A stretch of 64,000 nucleotides of DNA, taken from NCBI GenBank assembly GCA_025200525.1, contig CM045768.1, forward strand, positions 48,186,425 through 48,250,424, given 5' to 3'. The notes under the pieces are model-generated. The model did not search any database and was not told where the DNA came from. It worked only from the letters and a program-made list of their open reading frames with translations. Every line of letters begins with the position of its first letter. Within the stretch, counting starts at the first letter, position 1. Both the position numbers and the translations under genes were made by a program. This document shows positions 36,278 to 47,530 of the stretch, piece after piece. The DNA is from Camellia lanceoleosa. Its lineage: Eukaryota; Streptophyta; Magnoliopsida; Ericales; Theaceae.

Positions 36278-37311
36278 TCATCTTTTCAAATCACTTTTTA
36301 AAAAAGTTAAAAAGTTTAGTAAAATGTTAAAAGTCAACTTTTTACTATATTTTCAAAACACTTTATATTAATTTTTTTTATTTCATATTTTAGTAAAAAA
36401 AATTAAAAAATTACTAAAAAAAACTGTTTCTAAATGAGGCCTAACAATTCTTAACATGACCAAATAGAATTGATGAAAATCAACTAATGAATTATGCAAA
36501 AAGCAAAATGGATCCAATTAGGTGGGATGATTTTACTATTACACTTAGGCCCGTTTGGCGTGTAATAATTTTAGTCTAAAAATTAAAAAATTACTAAAAA
36601 ATTAAAAAGCCTATAACATCTACTAAAAAGTTAAAGATTCAGCCTTGTTTGGTTTGTTTTTCAAAAAAAATTTTGGAAAAAATTTTGTATAAACAAATTT
36701 TCAAGAGTAATCAAACCAAACAAATTTTTTTTAAAAAAATCTCAAAATTTTGTTTGATTACCTACTTTCCAAAATCACTCTCTTTCTTATACACATCAAA
36801 CTAATTACTTTTTTTAAAACTCCCCCCCAAAACAATTTTTCAAAATCATTTATGAAAAAAGAAAAACCAAATAAGTTTTTCGAATTTTTCATCTCAAAAA
36901 CTACTCTACAAATACAAACCAAACACATATTTCTCTCTACTTTTTTGCACAATTTTTCGTAAAAAACTAAAAAATTAGATCAAATATATTATTATTTTTT
37001 ATCTCATATTTTAATTAAAACACTAAAAAATTCCTAAAATAACTTATTCCCAAATGACATCTTAATATTTGTTTAGTGACTAATCGTGCATGGCCAAAGT
37101 TGAGCCAGAAATCAAATAAAAGTTTGACATGTTTTAAAGTTTGACATTAAATGTTGATCTCTCATTATTAAAATATTAACAACAAATTAAGAGGGTGTTT
37201 GTTATAGGTTATTTTAATTTAGAAATTTGTGTCAAATTATTTGATGCTTATAGTTTATTAAGCATAAATAATTTAAATAAATTTAAAAAAAATTAATTAT
37301 CTAAAGTTAAA
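36278..37311. repeat. Inner copy of segments X and Y joined (unoccupied target site)
   Basis: 36278-36819 equals X and 36836-37311 equals Y, joined by 16 bp (36820-36835, CTCCCCCCCAAAACAA) absent from the filled site. Both ends break abruptly into block sequence. It therefore looks like a copy of the uninterrupted host locus placed inside the insertion. Confidence 0.85.
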
Positions 37312-37504
37312 TAAATTTTGTTGTGGTCTAAGGTCCCTCACCCCGTACCCTTATATTACACCTCTTTATCATCCTCCAACCTAGTTTGGAACTGTGCAGA
37401 TGAAAGTTTGCATTTCCTGATTTGCATCTACGAAGCTCCCGCAAGATCTCCGGTCAGAAAGTCTGTCGTCGACGGTTGGGTACACACCGAAGGCGAAGGC
37501 GGCG

Positions 37505-38045
37505 TTAGGGCTGAGGGCGATGGTGTCTGTCGTCGGCGGTTGGACTCATCCCAGGTTTCCTCGCATAGGCGAAAATCCCACCGGCCTCAATAACCGGCCC
37601 AGCATCCCCAATTGGCTTCATCTGATACTCCTTTCCAGTCGTATGATTAATCAACTTGTTCTCTCCGAGCTCAATGGTCCCCACATCCCCAGTCTTACAC
37701 TCTTCACAAATCCTCACCTCCGATTCCAACGGATACACCTCGCCGTAGTACCAAAGTTCTGAAGAATATCGTGGCATAGGACTCTGCCCCCACCGCCGCC
37801 ACTCTCGCCGCCTCGGCGCCGGGCGTCTTTGGCAGACGATCCGCCGAAGTTGTCGCCAGCAATGACGATGGAGTAGTTAGATTTGGCTGGTTGGGGTCCA
37901 TGAATCGGATCGGGTAGGAGGAGGAGACCAATTAGAGGCGTAAGCAGACTTCTTGTATTCCTTGGGGTTGGAGGGACTAGGGTTAGGTATTCGGTGGGGA
38001 TGATTTGGTTGGTGTCGATGTTATCGCACGACGTAGCAATCCGTG
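37505..38045 (-). pseudogene. 3-isopropylmalate dehydratase small subunit fragment, frameshifted
   Basis: The intact enzyme (IPMI small subunit, plastid leucine/glucosinolate pathway) carries the swivel domain of the isomerase. Minus-strand matches in order: DNID then TNQIIPTEYLTLVP (about 38010-37970), NYSIVIAGDNFGGSS (about 37890-37845), AARVAAVGAESYATIFFR (about 37815-37765), then GEVYPLESEVRICEECKTGD and INHTTGKEYQMKPIGDAGPV (37745-37580), ending GGIFAYARKPGM. The pieces lie in different frames, so several indels have broken it. No introns appear between the pieces. It continues into block sequence on both sides. Confidence 0.82.
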
Positions 38046-38052
38046 GAGTCAG

Positions 38053-38730
38053 AATTTCTCTGGGTTGAGAATTCTTGTGTCTTTTACGTATTTTTGGAAA
38101 TTTCTCTGGGTTGTGTAGTCCAGAATTTCTCTGGGTTAAGAGAATTACTGTAGAAAGGTTTGTCTAGGAATTTTTCTGGGTTGGGAAATTTCTCTGGTTA
38201 TCTGTCTATGAGTGTGTTTTGGTTAGCTCCTCAGTTCATCATCCTTGGGATTGGATATGGGTTTATAGTTGTTGGCCTACAGGAGTATTTCTACGATCAA
38301 ATTAGAGTTTTTGAATCTGTAATAGGCTTCATTGCATTTTTCTAGGTATCAACATTTGTTTAACCCCTCTCTCTCTTTTCTCTATCTAATGTGTTTTGTG
38401 TGTGCATTGTTTTTCTCTGGTTTGGAGTCCAATGAAATGCTAGAAATTTCTCTGGGAGAAAATTAAAGAAATTTGCAAATCAAAAATATTTGAAGAGAAT
38501 TGGACCAGAGAAATTGAATTTCTCTGGACTCAGCCAATGCATTAGAGAAATGCTGAGAAATTCTAGGAAGAATTGGGCCAGAGAAATTATGAGAAATTCA
38601 GAATTCTGTAGACTTTCCAAAGAAATTTGGTCCAGAGAAATTTAAAATTTCTTTGAAATTTCTCTGGATCAGAATTTCTCTGGACCAATTTTCTCTAGAC
38701 TGAAATTTCTTTGGACTGAAATTTCTCTGG
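38053..38730. repeat. Array of AATTTCTCTGG motifs in both orientations
   Basis: Exact copies start at 38053, 38099, 38124, 38187, 38445, 38517, 38657, 38673 and 38720. Exact reverse complements (CCAGAGAAATT) start at 38505, 38578 and 38632. One-mismatch copies are near 38169, 38616 and 38704. Spacing is irregular; 38505-38527 forms a near-perfect palindrome. The array lies within 0.8 kb of the right end of the block, as subterminal transposase-binding repeats do in CACTA elements. Confidence 0.85.
38160..38345 (+). pseudogene. NPF (NRT1/PTR) transporter fragment
   Basis: The plus ORF contains LSMSVFWLAPQFIILGIGYG and GLQEYFYDQ, matching the region in NPF proton-coupled nitrate/peptide transporters that reads (M)S.FWL.PQ...G....F..VGLQE(Y/F)FYDQ. 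It also has a short SVIG tail. About 55 residues, no start or end of its own, embedded between copies of the AATTTCTCTGG motif. A captured exon piece. Confidence 0.65.
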
Positions 38731-38853
38731 ATCAAGGTTGAAGGACCTTAGACATTATGAATATATTATTGATGGACCTTAGACATTATGAAAATATTTA
38801 GTGTCCTTTATGCTATAAAATCATAATATCAGGGACCTGAAAAAAAATACCCC

Positions 38854-39337
38854 TTTTTCAAAATCATTTATGAAAAAAGAAAAACCAAATAAGTTTTCGA
38901 ATTTTTTATCTCAAAAACTACTCTACAAATACAAACTAAACACATATTTCTCTCTATTTTTTTGTACAACTTTTCGTAAAAAACTAAAAAGTCATATCAA
39001 ATATATATATATATATATATTTTACCTCATATTTTAACTAAAATGTTAAAAAATTATTAAAATAACTTATTCCCAAATGAGATCTTAATATTTGTTTAGT
39101 GATTAATCGTGCATGGCCAAAGTTGAGCCAGAAATCAAATAAAAGTTTGACATGTTATAAAGTTTGACATTAAATGTTGATCTATCTCATTATTAAAATA
39201 TTAACAACAAATTAAGAGGGTGTTTGTTATAAGTTATTTTAATTTAAAAATTCGCGTCAAATTATTTGATGCTTATAATTTATTAAACATAAATAATTTA
39301 AATAAGTTTAAAAAAAATTAATTATCTAAAAGTTAAA
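38854..39337. repeat. Segment Y, outer copy
   Basis: Matches 36836-37311 from TTTTTCAAAATCATTTATG to CTAAAAGTTAAA, with a few substitutions and a (TA)n expansion at 39002-39021. Confidence 0.9.
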
Positions 39338-39912
39338 GAAGAGATATTTTTAACTTCTGTTTTCTGATTAGTAACTAACCTTCAATAATAACAAAGCTTA
39401 AATCATGTTTTGAGATTATTTTATCTTGAAGATTTCACCTGATTCAATAATCGTGAATGTTGTGAGACCGTTAAGAGAAGAGGATTTTGGCCACATAATT
39501 TTGAATTTGGTAAGCTGATTGATATTGTTTGGACGGTGCTGATGAGGATGATCAGAGAAGTATGTGGAGACGTGGTACACTGGAACATGAAAGTGGGAAT
39601 GTGGTGGGGGGTGGTCCAGGCGGATAACCACAAAAAAAAGGACACAAAAGCTTAGTTTGGGAAGGGTTTTTAATTTTTTTGACTTTTTTTTGTGAGGAAA
39701 AAGTATAATAATTTTGGGTTGGAGATGATATTTTATTTTTTATAATTAAAATAACTTATTTTATCTTTTATAACTAAAATAGTCACTTTAACCCATCCCA
39801 AACAATGCCAAAATTGGCTATGTTGCTACATATACAATACAACGAAGTCCATTGACGTGCACAACTAGGCTCCATTCAATATCTTTATAATATAATACTC
39901 TATAATATATGC
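39338..39912. other. Intergenic, nothing recognised
   Basis: AT-rich. The two overlapping minus ORFs near 39416-39645 match nothing and lack a code-like context. Confidence 0.45.
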
Positions 39913-40262
39913 ATTGACATTGTGTTTGATTAAAAAATTTGAGAAAGAATTTAAAAAGAAAAAAAAAATGATATAAAACATATATTTCACTTAGGGGTCA
40001 TTTGGCATTAGCTAATATAGCTAATTTTTTTAGCTTGGCTTTTTTAGTTTCGTTTGGTTTTTGTTTTGAAACTTTTTTTGACTTTTGTGAAATAAAAAGT
40101 GTAATGATTATGGATAAAAAATAGTATTTTGTCTTATTAACTTATATAGTTTATTTTATCTTTTTGTGCTTTCTTAATCCCAAAATCTTAACCAAAGGAG
40201 CACTTAATTTCACACATTTTTATTTCTCTTTCTAAATTCTTTCTCAAATCTCTTCCAAAATC
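39913..40262. mobile_element. MITE with a second MITE nested in it
   Basis: Outer left arm 39913-39993 (GTGTTTGATTAAAAAATTTG) and right arm 40201-40262 (AAATTCTTTCTCAAATCTC) belong to the TGTTTGGTTGG family. The inner element 39994-40200 has ends GGGGTCATTTGGC and CCAAAGGAG. It is flanked by a CACTTA duplication (39988-39993, 40201-40206). Confidence 0.65.
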
Positions 40263-42046
40263 CTATATCTATATACATCAAATAAACATATATACTCAAT
40301 AGATATATGTATGATGATATATCCCATGGTATCTTTTGAAAGATTAGGACAGCTTTACAGATCGGACACTGTAAATTATCTGTCTTTAGAACAACCATAT
40401 CTAATTCCAAAATCCTATATCTATATAATAATCCTATATCTGTATCTAATTCCATGTTTGGCACTTCCCTAACTTTGCCTATTAATAACTTGTCTCAGCT
40501 TACCAAAGAGTTGGGACACTGTAAATATGGTGGTGGCCCACACACAGTAGAGTTTGGATAATACGCACGAAAAATTATAATTATTAATATTTATATAATT
40601 TATCATTAATTTATAATTAGTTTTTGAATGTTACATTGATTTAAATTTTTTTTTATATTTTTATGATGAGTTATGATTTTCTTTTTGTGACGTGTACAAT
40701 TGTGTTGGATCATGAATTTTAAGAGGTGCCATTTATTATTATAGGAGTCAAAATTAACAAAAATGATCTGTCTTTAGAAGAATACAATATTTTGGTTTAT
40801 AAATCCTAGGAAAGGTGAGTTTTAATTTTTTTTTAGTGGTTAAATGTTCACATACCCTCAATTATTAAGTGTGCATATGGCTATGTAGTGTTTCATCACA
40901 CTATCAGATAACTTCTCCAAAATCAAAGGTTTGAATTTGTTAAGTAAAATCACAGTGATTAGTGTAGTGATAAAGAGGTTTTGTAGTTCAATTTTTCATT
41001 TTTATCCATTGGACAAAAAAAACTTTTTTAAAATTGGATAAGTAGGGCTTTGGCTACAAGAAAAGGAAAACAGGGTAATGGTTCTCCCAATTGGAATTTC
41101 CCACCTCAAATAAGAATCTAGAAAGAAGAAGAGATATATGAGAGAAATGAATGTGTTCAAATTGAGAACAACTTGGTCCAAGGAGATAGACTCATGAAGA
41201 GGGATGAGAATGGGTTGGGTCAATGCACAATTATAGCAAGAAACAACCCATTTGACCCAAATACATTGGTTCGCTTTTACCAATAAAAAAAACTTCTCTA
41301 ATTATCCACATGGCAAACAAAACAAAACTAAGATTTTTTTAATTAAGCCAAGTCAAGTCGTCTGATAGCATAAATTAATAATAAAATAGATATATATGAT
41401 CCTACATAAAAGTTGGCTTTAACCTTCTGATATACATCCAATCCAAACAATCATGAAACAGGATTTTCTAAAATGGCAGAGGATTCTGTCTCCAAACTCT
41501 TTTTATGTTCTACTCTCTCAAACAATATAAATCTATTGAAACAAATCATCACCTTCAAATATTTTAATAATTTATAGGGTAAAATTTTTTGAAATAAGAG
41601 AACAGATAAATTTAGAGCCAGATGATTTGCAACCCTCTAAAGTGTTAATGTATATTCACTTAATTTAATAGTACTTAATTTTTTTTTTTTGCTAAAAAAT
41701 AGTACTTAATTTTTAGAATGAAAAAAATAAAATAAAAATCAGATGATACATTCATATCTCCATCTGTTAAAAATGCTTAATAGTTGGCATTAATAATAAT
41801 CTAGTAGTGTAAAATTGAAAGCACAGTCATGGAATAGAATGCATTAATGCAATGCAATGCAGGGGAACTAATAAGAAAGGGTTGGTTGTTGAAGGAGACA
41901 TCAAGACAAGAAAGGGGTAAACTGAATCGGAACGACCGACAAACACTAAGTGCATACCCTTAAACCCCCACAAAATTAAATAAAAAAATGGTTTGACATG
42001 CAAACCTCAATCATCTTCAGATTAATGTTTGTTTATGAATAATTCT
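40263..42046. other. Intergenic, no gene seen
   Basis: AT-rich. 41030-41290 is less AT-rich, but its minus ORF matches nothing. Repeats of CCTATATCTATAT occur near 40261 and 40420. Confidence 0.45.
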
Positions 42047-42280
42047 AACTCAAAATACAAAGGAAAATGATTTAGAATAGTATGTGGTATTGTTGATGTG
42101 GTGTTCTTAAAGTGGTGTTTTTTTTTTTTAAAGTGGTGTTTGAGAATTAATTTTTTAATAGTTTTTTATTTTTTATGAAAAACATGCCAAAAAATAAATA
42201 AAAAATAGAAAGAATGATTTGACAAGAAGTTTAAGAACACCACGTACTATTCTAAACCATTTTCCTTTGTATTTTGAGTT
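42047..42280. mobile_element. Foldback MITE with ~45-bp nearly identical ends
   Basis: AACTCAAAATACAAAGGAAA at 42047 is mirrored by TTTCCTTTGTATTTTGAGTT ending at 42280. The arms match on to AGTATGTGGT/ACCACGTACT. ATAATT occurs just outside both ends, a possible part of the target duplication. The ends are so alike that the insertion is probably recent. Confidence 0.75.
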
Positions 42281-43540
42281 ATAATTATCAATAATATTAC
42301 AAATTCATACTTAATTATCTAAAAATTTATCCAAAATTATCATTCAGATTTATTTTATATATAGACCACATATTATACAAATTTAATCTCCACCACACAA
42401 CTACCCAGAAAAATCTTAGTGGATATATTTGATTCCCAAACTTCCTCAAAAACTTAAGTTCCCAGACTACAAAGTCTTACAAATTTTCTTAGTTTTTTTT
42501 ACCAATCACACACATAGGTGTACACCATGTTTGCTTATTTAATGATTTTTGACTTTTTACAAAAAAAAAAAAAAAAAAAAAGTAAAAAAATTAATATGAT
42601 AACTTGTAACAAATAAGTAAATAAGTTTATTATTTATGTTGTTGCCAAAACACCCTAAATGGGTAGAATAAGCATTAAAATCCAACACACGGAGCATGAC
42701 AATATGACTGGAATCCCCACAAACCCAACTTGCCTAAGCTCTAACGAAAGAAAGGCCACAAAGAGCATAGATGTGAGAGAACGTGTGATGTGGGAGTTGG
42801 AAGAAGCAAGGGCAGGCTCTCCTGGTGATCATGCCACGACTCACATGTAACACTACTTTGGATTCATGAATCATTTTTATTTCATTTTTTTTAGCAACAG
42901 CACAAGGGGAGTTCTTACAGACATATACCTAAATCTTAAGCTGCTGCATATACGGATTTTATATATAAAATAAATATGTATATACATACAGACACATAAA
43001 CTCAAATATATGATTCATATTAGAAACCAACTTATTATTATAAGTTAAAAGCTGATCATCAAAAAGTATAAGTCACAAGTACTCATTTCCCAACTTCCAG
43101 ATAATTGGCTTATTTAAGCTATTTTTGTTTAATAAATTATAAGTAAAAATTGTACTAAATAGTCTGATACAAACTTTCAAATTAAAAACAATCAATTTTT
43201 TTAAGCTACACCAAACTGCCCCAATACATGGCTGGTGGCAGACATGTAGAGTATAGTGTAGGGGAAAAAATGGCTGTATGATGATTCAGTCGGTAATAGT
43301 GAGATCTAAAATCAAGAAGGTATTGATGAATAGAGTTAATGCCTACCTTTTCTTTTTAAGAGTAATCTCCTTTTATAGTGGTAGGTGTCTTGCTCTTCGA
43401 ATTGCATAACTCAAATTATTTGGTGGGTAACTTGGTAGGACCAGACTCATTTATGCCTTGTTGAATTAGACACATGAATATTCTTGTGTGTAAATCTTCC
43501 TTCCAACATAGTAGTATTGTTTCCATGATTTTTTTTTTTA
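42281..43540. other. Intergenic, no supported gene
   Basis: AT-rich; poly-A at 42561-42582. The ORF at 42659-42850 has no recognisable similarity. Confidence 0.45.
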
Positions 43541-44340
43541 ACTTTTCTCTTTTTCCCTCAATTGATTTGTCACTATAAATTCAAGATTCAACCACAACAT
43601 TATGCAGCAACCGACATAGTGTGTGATAGAACTTACCTCCAAATTAAGATGGCGAAGAGGGTCAATCAAAATTGGGCGAAGCTGACTTGGGCCGAGCACC
43701 CATTTGATCTTGTGTCAGATCCCTGTGGGCTTGTGCTGATTAGATACCGAGCCAAGCCACGATAAAAGGACTGCTGAAAATGGGGGTAAGAATGACACGA
43801 AGGTGAGTTGGGCCGAGTAGCCTAATAGTGCAAAGTCAGATTGGAAACAACTAGATGGCTAGCATGCCGAGCGGATTATGCTCAACCATCCAACTTGAAC
43901 CGTACTCTCCTTGGTCGCGGTAGTATCTACAAGTATGCTTGAGTCAAAGTTTGTAGATACTAATGAGCTTTCATAAGCAGGAGATAGTTCATCTGCGGAG
44001 AAACACGTCACTAGAAGACCTAGACATGGGATGAGATCAGATTGGGAAGGATCTTGAATCACGTGGGCTAATAGATTGCCCTCATGGAGATGGAGAGCCT
44101 AACAAAATAGGTGGTTCCCCAACTGTTAACATGAGGATGACCCGAGTAAGAAGCACATGAGGTAGTTATCGAAGGTGCCTTGGAGAGGATTACTGATTTT
44201 AGTATCAGAGGAGAGCATCTCCAGCCAAATCCCGGGCCGGCAGCACTCACGAAGTTCTTTGTCTCCCAGGTCAAAATTCCTGGATCGTGCCTGGTTGGTC
44301 ACAAAGCTCCGATTCTATCAATGTCTTGCACAGATTGTAT
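43541..44340. repeat. GC-richer island, probably a retrotransposon remnant
   Basis: Base composition jumps from about 30% to near 47% GC, with words such as GGGCCGAGCACCC and GGGCCGAGTAGCC seen also in LTR-type DNA. No gag/pol similarity; ORFs on both strands are short. I cannot assign a family. Confidence 0.3.
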
Positions 44341-45526
44341 TTGAATCTTAAATTTATGAGACAGAAAATAAAAGAAAAAAGTTCATAAAATATAAGTTAT
44401 TTTCTTCTCACAAATCTCTCTTTATAAATCTGTTTGCAAGCACAAAATCTAAACAGATTATAAATGAAATCAATAATTTGCTGCACCACGGTTATCATGA
44501 AACTCAATAAAATCAATATTTGGTTGAGTGGAACTAGGGTATGAAAATGAAAAACTGTATCACACGAGACTCAATCTCAACTACTTCAAACCCAGTGATT
44601 AATAAAACCTCCATAACAGTTTAAAAATTCAACGAATCATGCTATGGAAATATTACAGATCAAGGGTAAACAAAGAAAAAGGTTTTATATCATACAACAA
44701 TAAGACATGAACTCACAATTCAGACCTTATGATTGATAAAACTCACTTAAAAGGTTCAATTATTGCAGCCTATGGAAATATAGAGAAAAGAGGCCCTTGT
44801 CTTTCTTACCCAAAAAATAAATAAACAAGCCTATTGAAACTTCATCACAACTTTTTCATTTTCAAATTGCCCTGCAACTGCCTTTATTTATTTATTTATT
44901 TATGAAAAATGCTAAAAATAGCCTTTAAGGTGGTTGTTAGAAAATATGTAAAAAAAATATATATTAAAATAAAATATAAATATGTAAAAGTATTTTAAAA
45001 TATGTCAAATATTATGACATTATGTATTTTTTATTGACAATTTTACCTTTCAAAATTTTATGACTTTAATTTTCTTCTCACTTCATCTACATTTTTTTCA
45101 CCCAAACCCCACTGAAATTGATCAAACGCCGTCTGCGTTTAAAGGGATTCAGATGGCTGTTGCCCTGAGGCATCAATAAAAAGATCTAATGGACACATCA
45201 CTAAAACCTAAAACAAAAAGATGTTTAAGATGAACAAGTGCTAAACAAAACTGTGAGTAGACATGAATCTCGTATAAGTTAGCAATCGAATTTACATAAT
45301 AGAATTAACTGATTACAGATCAAGGTCAAGGTTACACGAATTGAAACAATAAATAGTAAAGTTCCTCAAAGAATGGTCAGGAAAAACTACACTACTGCAC
45401 TGGCTGTGGTTCTCCATCATATATAAAAGTCACCTTTCGTCATCATCATCAAAAACTAATAAAATCAATGATCCTTCGAACTATAAGTTAAATATTCTAT
45501 TTAGTGACAATACTGGCCTGGGATCA
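44341..45526. other. Intergenic and 3' flank of the PP2C gene
   Basis: (TTTA)n at 44884-44903, otherwise AT-rich. The 3' end of the phosphatase transcript should lie in the right-hand few hundred bases. Confidence 0.45.
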
Positions 45527-47272
45527 TCAATAAAAGCGTCCCAATTGAATCAACATCACGCTAACGTCATCAGTGGAGCCTCGTGAGATAGAGAGGGTTG
45601 CAAGCTTTCTACAAGCCAAGAGCAGTTCTGGCTTTTGGATGCTGCCTAAGCACAAAGGACGAGCAATATCTACAGCTTCCTGATTACTAACCTGTAGGAT
45701 AAAGGGCAAAAAAAGGGTCAATTAAGATTTACCTTTCAACAATTCTTTAAGAAACTCAAAAATGATATTAATTTGGAATGCATTATTACCTTATCCCACA
45801 ACCCATCAGAAGCAAGGATTAAGAACTCCAAATCAGGTTCAATTCTAAGGATTTTTGTTTCTGGCTCTGCTGTTACCCATTGTTTTAGGTGTCGATCTCC
45901 AATTCCTCGGGACACAGCCAAAGAGCCCTGAATTCTCCAAATACCATGGCAACAATCTACATAGCCACCCTGCAAATCATATCACGCAACCCATCAGTAA
46001 ATAAGCCTAAGATACTACTTAATTTTCAAATCAAAGTTGATGAAAAAAGAGAATATATATAATAAAGAACTAGCTGCTGCTTACCGAAGCGTCAATTCTT
46101 TCCTTTTCATCCTCTCTTGAAGGGCGGTGATCAGAAGTAAGGGCCTCAGCAATCCCTCCTCTGCTCATTACAGCACGACAATCGCCCACATTGGACACCA
46201 CAAGATTGCCCTTCCTGATCAGTGCCGTGACACAGCATGATCCACCGTGGAGATCTTCCTTCAGAAATTCAGAATCTGTGTTCAGATACCCACATTTAAC
46301 AGCCTCCTCTATTTCTACTTCATCCCTTCTCTCGACTTCATCTAAAATGTTCTTATCCAAGTTTTCCGCTGCAAACTCAGCAGCCTTTGTGCCTCCATGC
46401 CCATCAAAAATCCCAAAGAAAGCCTACAAACACGGTACACAACATATCAGACTCATGAATGATATAACAATATGATGATTAAAGTTCCTTGAGCAAATTA
46501 TAACCCAATTCTGTCTAAGATTTTGAATCCTTATGTTGCTTAATCACCTAGAAAACGTAATCTATGAATCAAAAAGAAAACAACCTCAAATCCTTCTAAT
46601 TCTAGCAAAAGCTTCGATTTTTAACATAATTTCAAATTCTCAATCATAATTTGACTAACAAAACCTTCCAATTCTAGCAAAAGCTTCGATTTTTAACATG
46701 ATTTCAAATTCTCCATCATAATTTGACTAACAAAACTAACTAATTTCGCTGTGTGTTTGATTTAAGAGAAAATGATAACAAAAAAAACCCAGAAATCAAA
46801 ATACCTGTTTGGGATCTCCTTGAAGATTGACAACAGCAGAGTACCGATCTTCCATGACTTCTCTCCTCCCCCTCTTACAATACACAGAGTAGCCATCCCT
46901 ATCAACCTCCACCAGCTCTCTCCGCTCCACCGCCGGCGTCTCGGGACCACCGCCGGCGACAAATCCGACAGACGAAATCGGAATATCGAGCCTGGCAGGT
47001 CTCTTCCTCTTCAAAAGCGTCGGGGAAATCGAAGAGGAGGTGGAAATGACAGCATCGCTGGACGCCCTGTTGAGCCCACTGGGCGGCTTCTGTAGCCGAA
47101 GAAGCCTCAGAGGGGAAGAGGGAGAAGAAGGCAGCGAAGGAGAAGAAGGTGAGTTGGTTAGGGTTAGGGTTTTTTCAGGGGAGGGAGAGACGGAGGTTTT
47201 GCAGAAGAAAGATGAGGAAACCCTAGACGGAGAGAACACCGGCGAGTTCGAGATTGCAACGGTGCAAGACAT
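45527..47272 (-). CDS. AP2C1: Clade-B protein phosphatase 2C, AP2C1-like (MAPK phosphatase)
   Basis: Mn/Mg-dependent Ser/Thr phosphatase; AP2C1-type enzymes dephosphorylate and switch off stress MAP kinases. Four exons: 47272-46805, 46423-46085, 45969-45790, 45691-45527, giving 383 residues, the length usual for the family. The N-terminus [16 protein letters not shown] and the MAPK-docking motif KRKRPARL (88-95) are clade-B hallmarks. Metal-binding and catalytic blocks: E141-D142 in [10 protein letters not shown]163 in [23 protein letters not shown]324 in ASDGLWD, and D370-D371 in STDDVSVML. All are intact and all introns are GT-AG, so the gene looks functional. A shadow ORF on the plus strand at 47040 is not a gene. 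Confidence 0.95.
46590..46738. repeat. Tandem duplication (~77 bp) in PP2C intron 1
   Basis: CTTCTAATTCTAGCAAAAGC (from about 46594) recurs at about 46666 as CTTCCAATTCTAGCAAAAGC, with GATTTTTAACATAATTTC following in both. Non-coding. Confidence 0.8.
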
Positions 47273-47287
47273 GGTTCTCTCTCTATA

Positions 47288-47530
47288 ACGTTCGAATTTT
47301 GTTGTTTCTCAGTGATTATATTTGTGTTTTGTTGTTGTGATTGTGTGTACAGAGGACAAGATAGAGAGAGAAAGAGAGAGAAAGAAAGGTATATATACAT
47401 ATTTAGAGAGAGGGGTTTAAGAAATGATAATGAATGGCTTGTTTGATAAGCGGGGGTGGTCAAAGCGGGTCCTTTGGCCCATCCCGTGTATCAACAGCGT
47501 GGTTTTTCTTATCAATTTTGACCACTTATT
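47288..47530 (-). promoter_or_regulatory. PP2C promoter: TATA box, CT-rich leader, two W-boxes
   Basis: Upstream of the ATG (47272) the minus strand has a CT-rich leader (47345-47388) and a TATA-type GTATATATAC (47399-47390). Two TTGACC-type WRKY sites lie at 47463-47458 (TTGACC on the minus strand) and 47518-47523 (TTGACC on the plus strand). W-boxes fit the wound and pathogen induction known for AP2C1, but function here is inference. Confidence 0.5.

Larger units (their letters stand above)
35281..38853. mobile_element. TIR-bounded block carrying captured gene fragments (Pack-type element)
   Basis: Left end GGGAAAATCGGTCTAGGGTC; the right end on the reverse strand is GGGGTATTTTTTTTCAGGTC. 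Both continue CCCT, and both reach TGTCTAAGGTCC about 70-90 bp in. A further GTGGTCTAAGGTCCCTC lies at 37321. Between the ends are fragments of at least three unrelated plant genes, an 11-bp motif array and a 1-kb copy of the flanking host DNA with the insertion site empty. Its outer flanks are X (34733-35280) and Y (38854-39337). MULE-type Pack elements are the nearest known category; I see no transposase. Confidence 0.6.

Noticed and set aside
47150..47175. Telomere-like GGTTAGGGTTAGGGTT
   Set aside because: Only two to three units, inside the coding exon of the PP2C gene (Leu-Thr-rich stretch).
47040..47288. Plus-strand ORF of 82 residues over PP2C exon 1
   Set aside because: Shadow of the phosphatase coding exon; low-complexity Glu/Gly.
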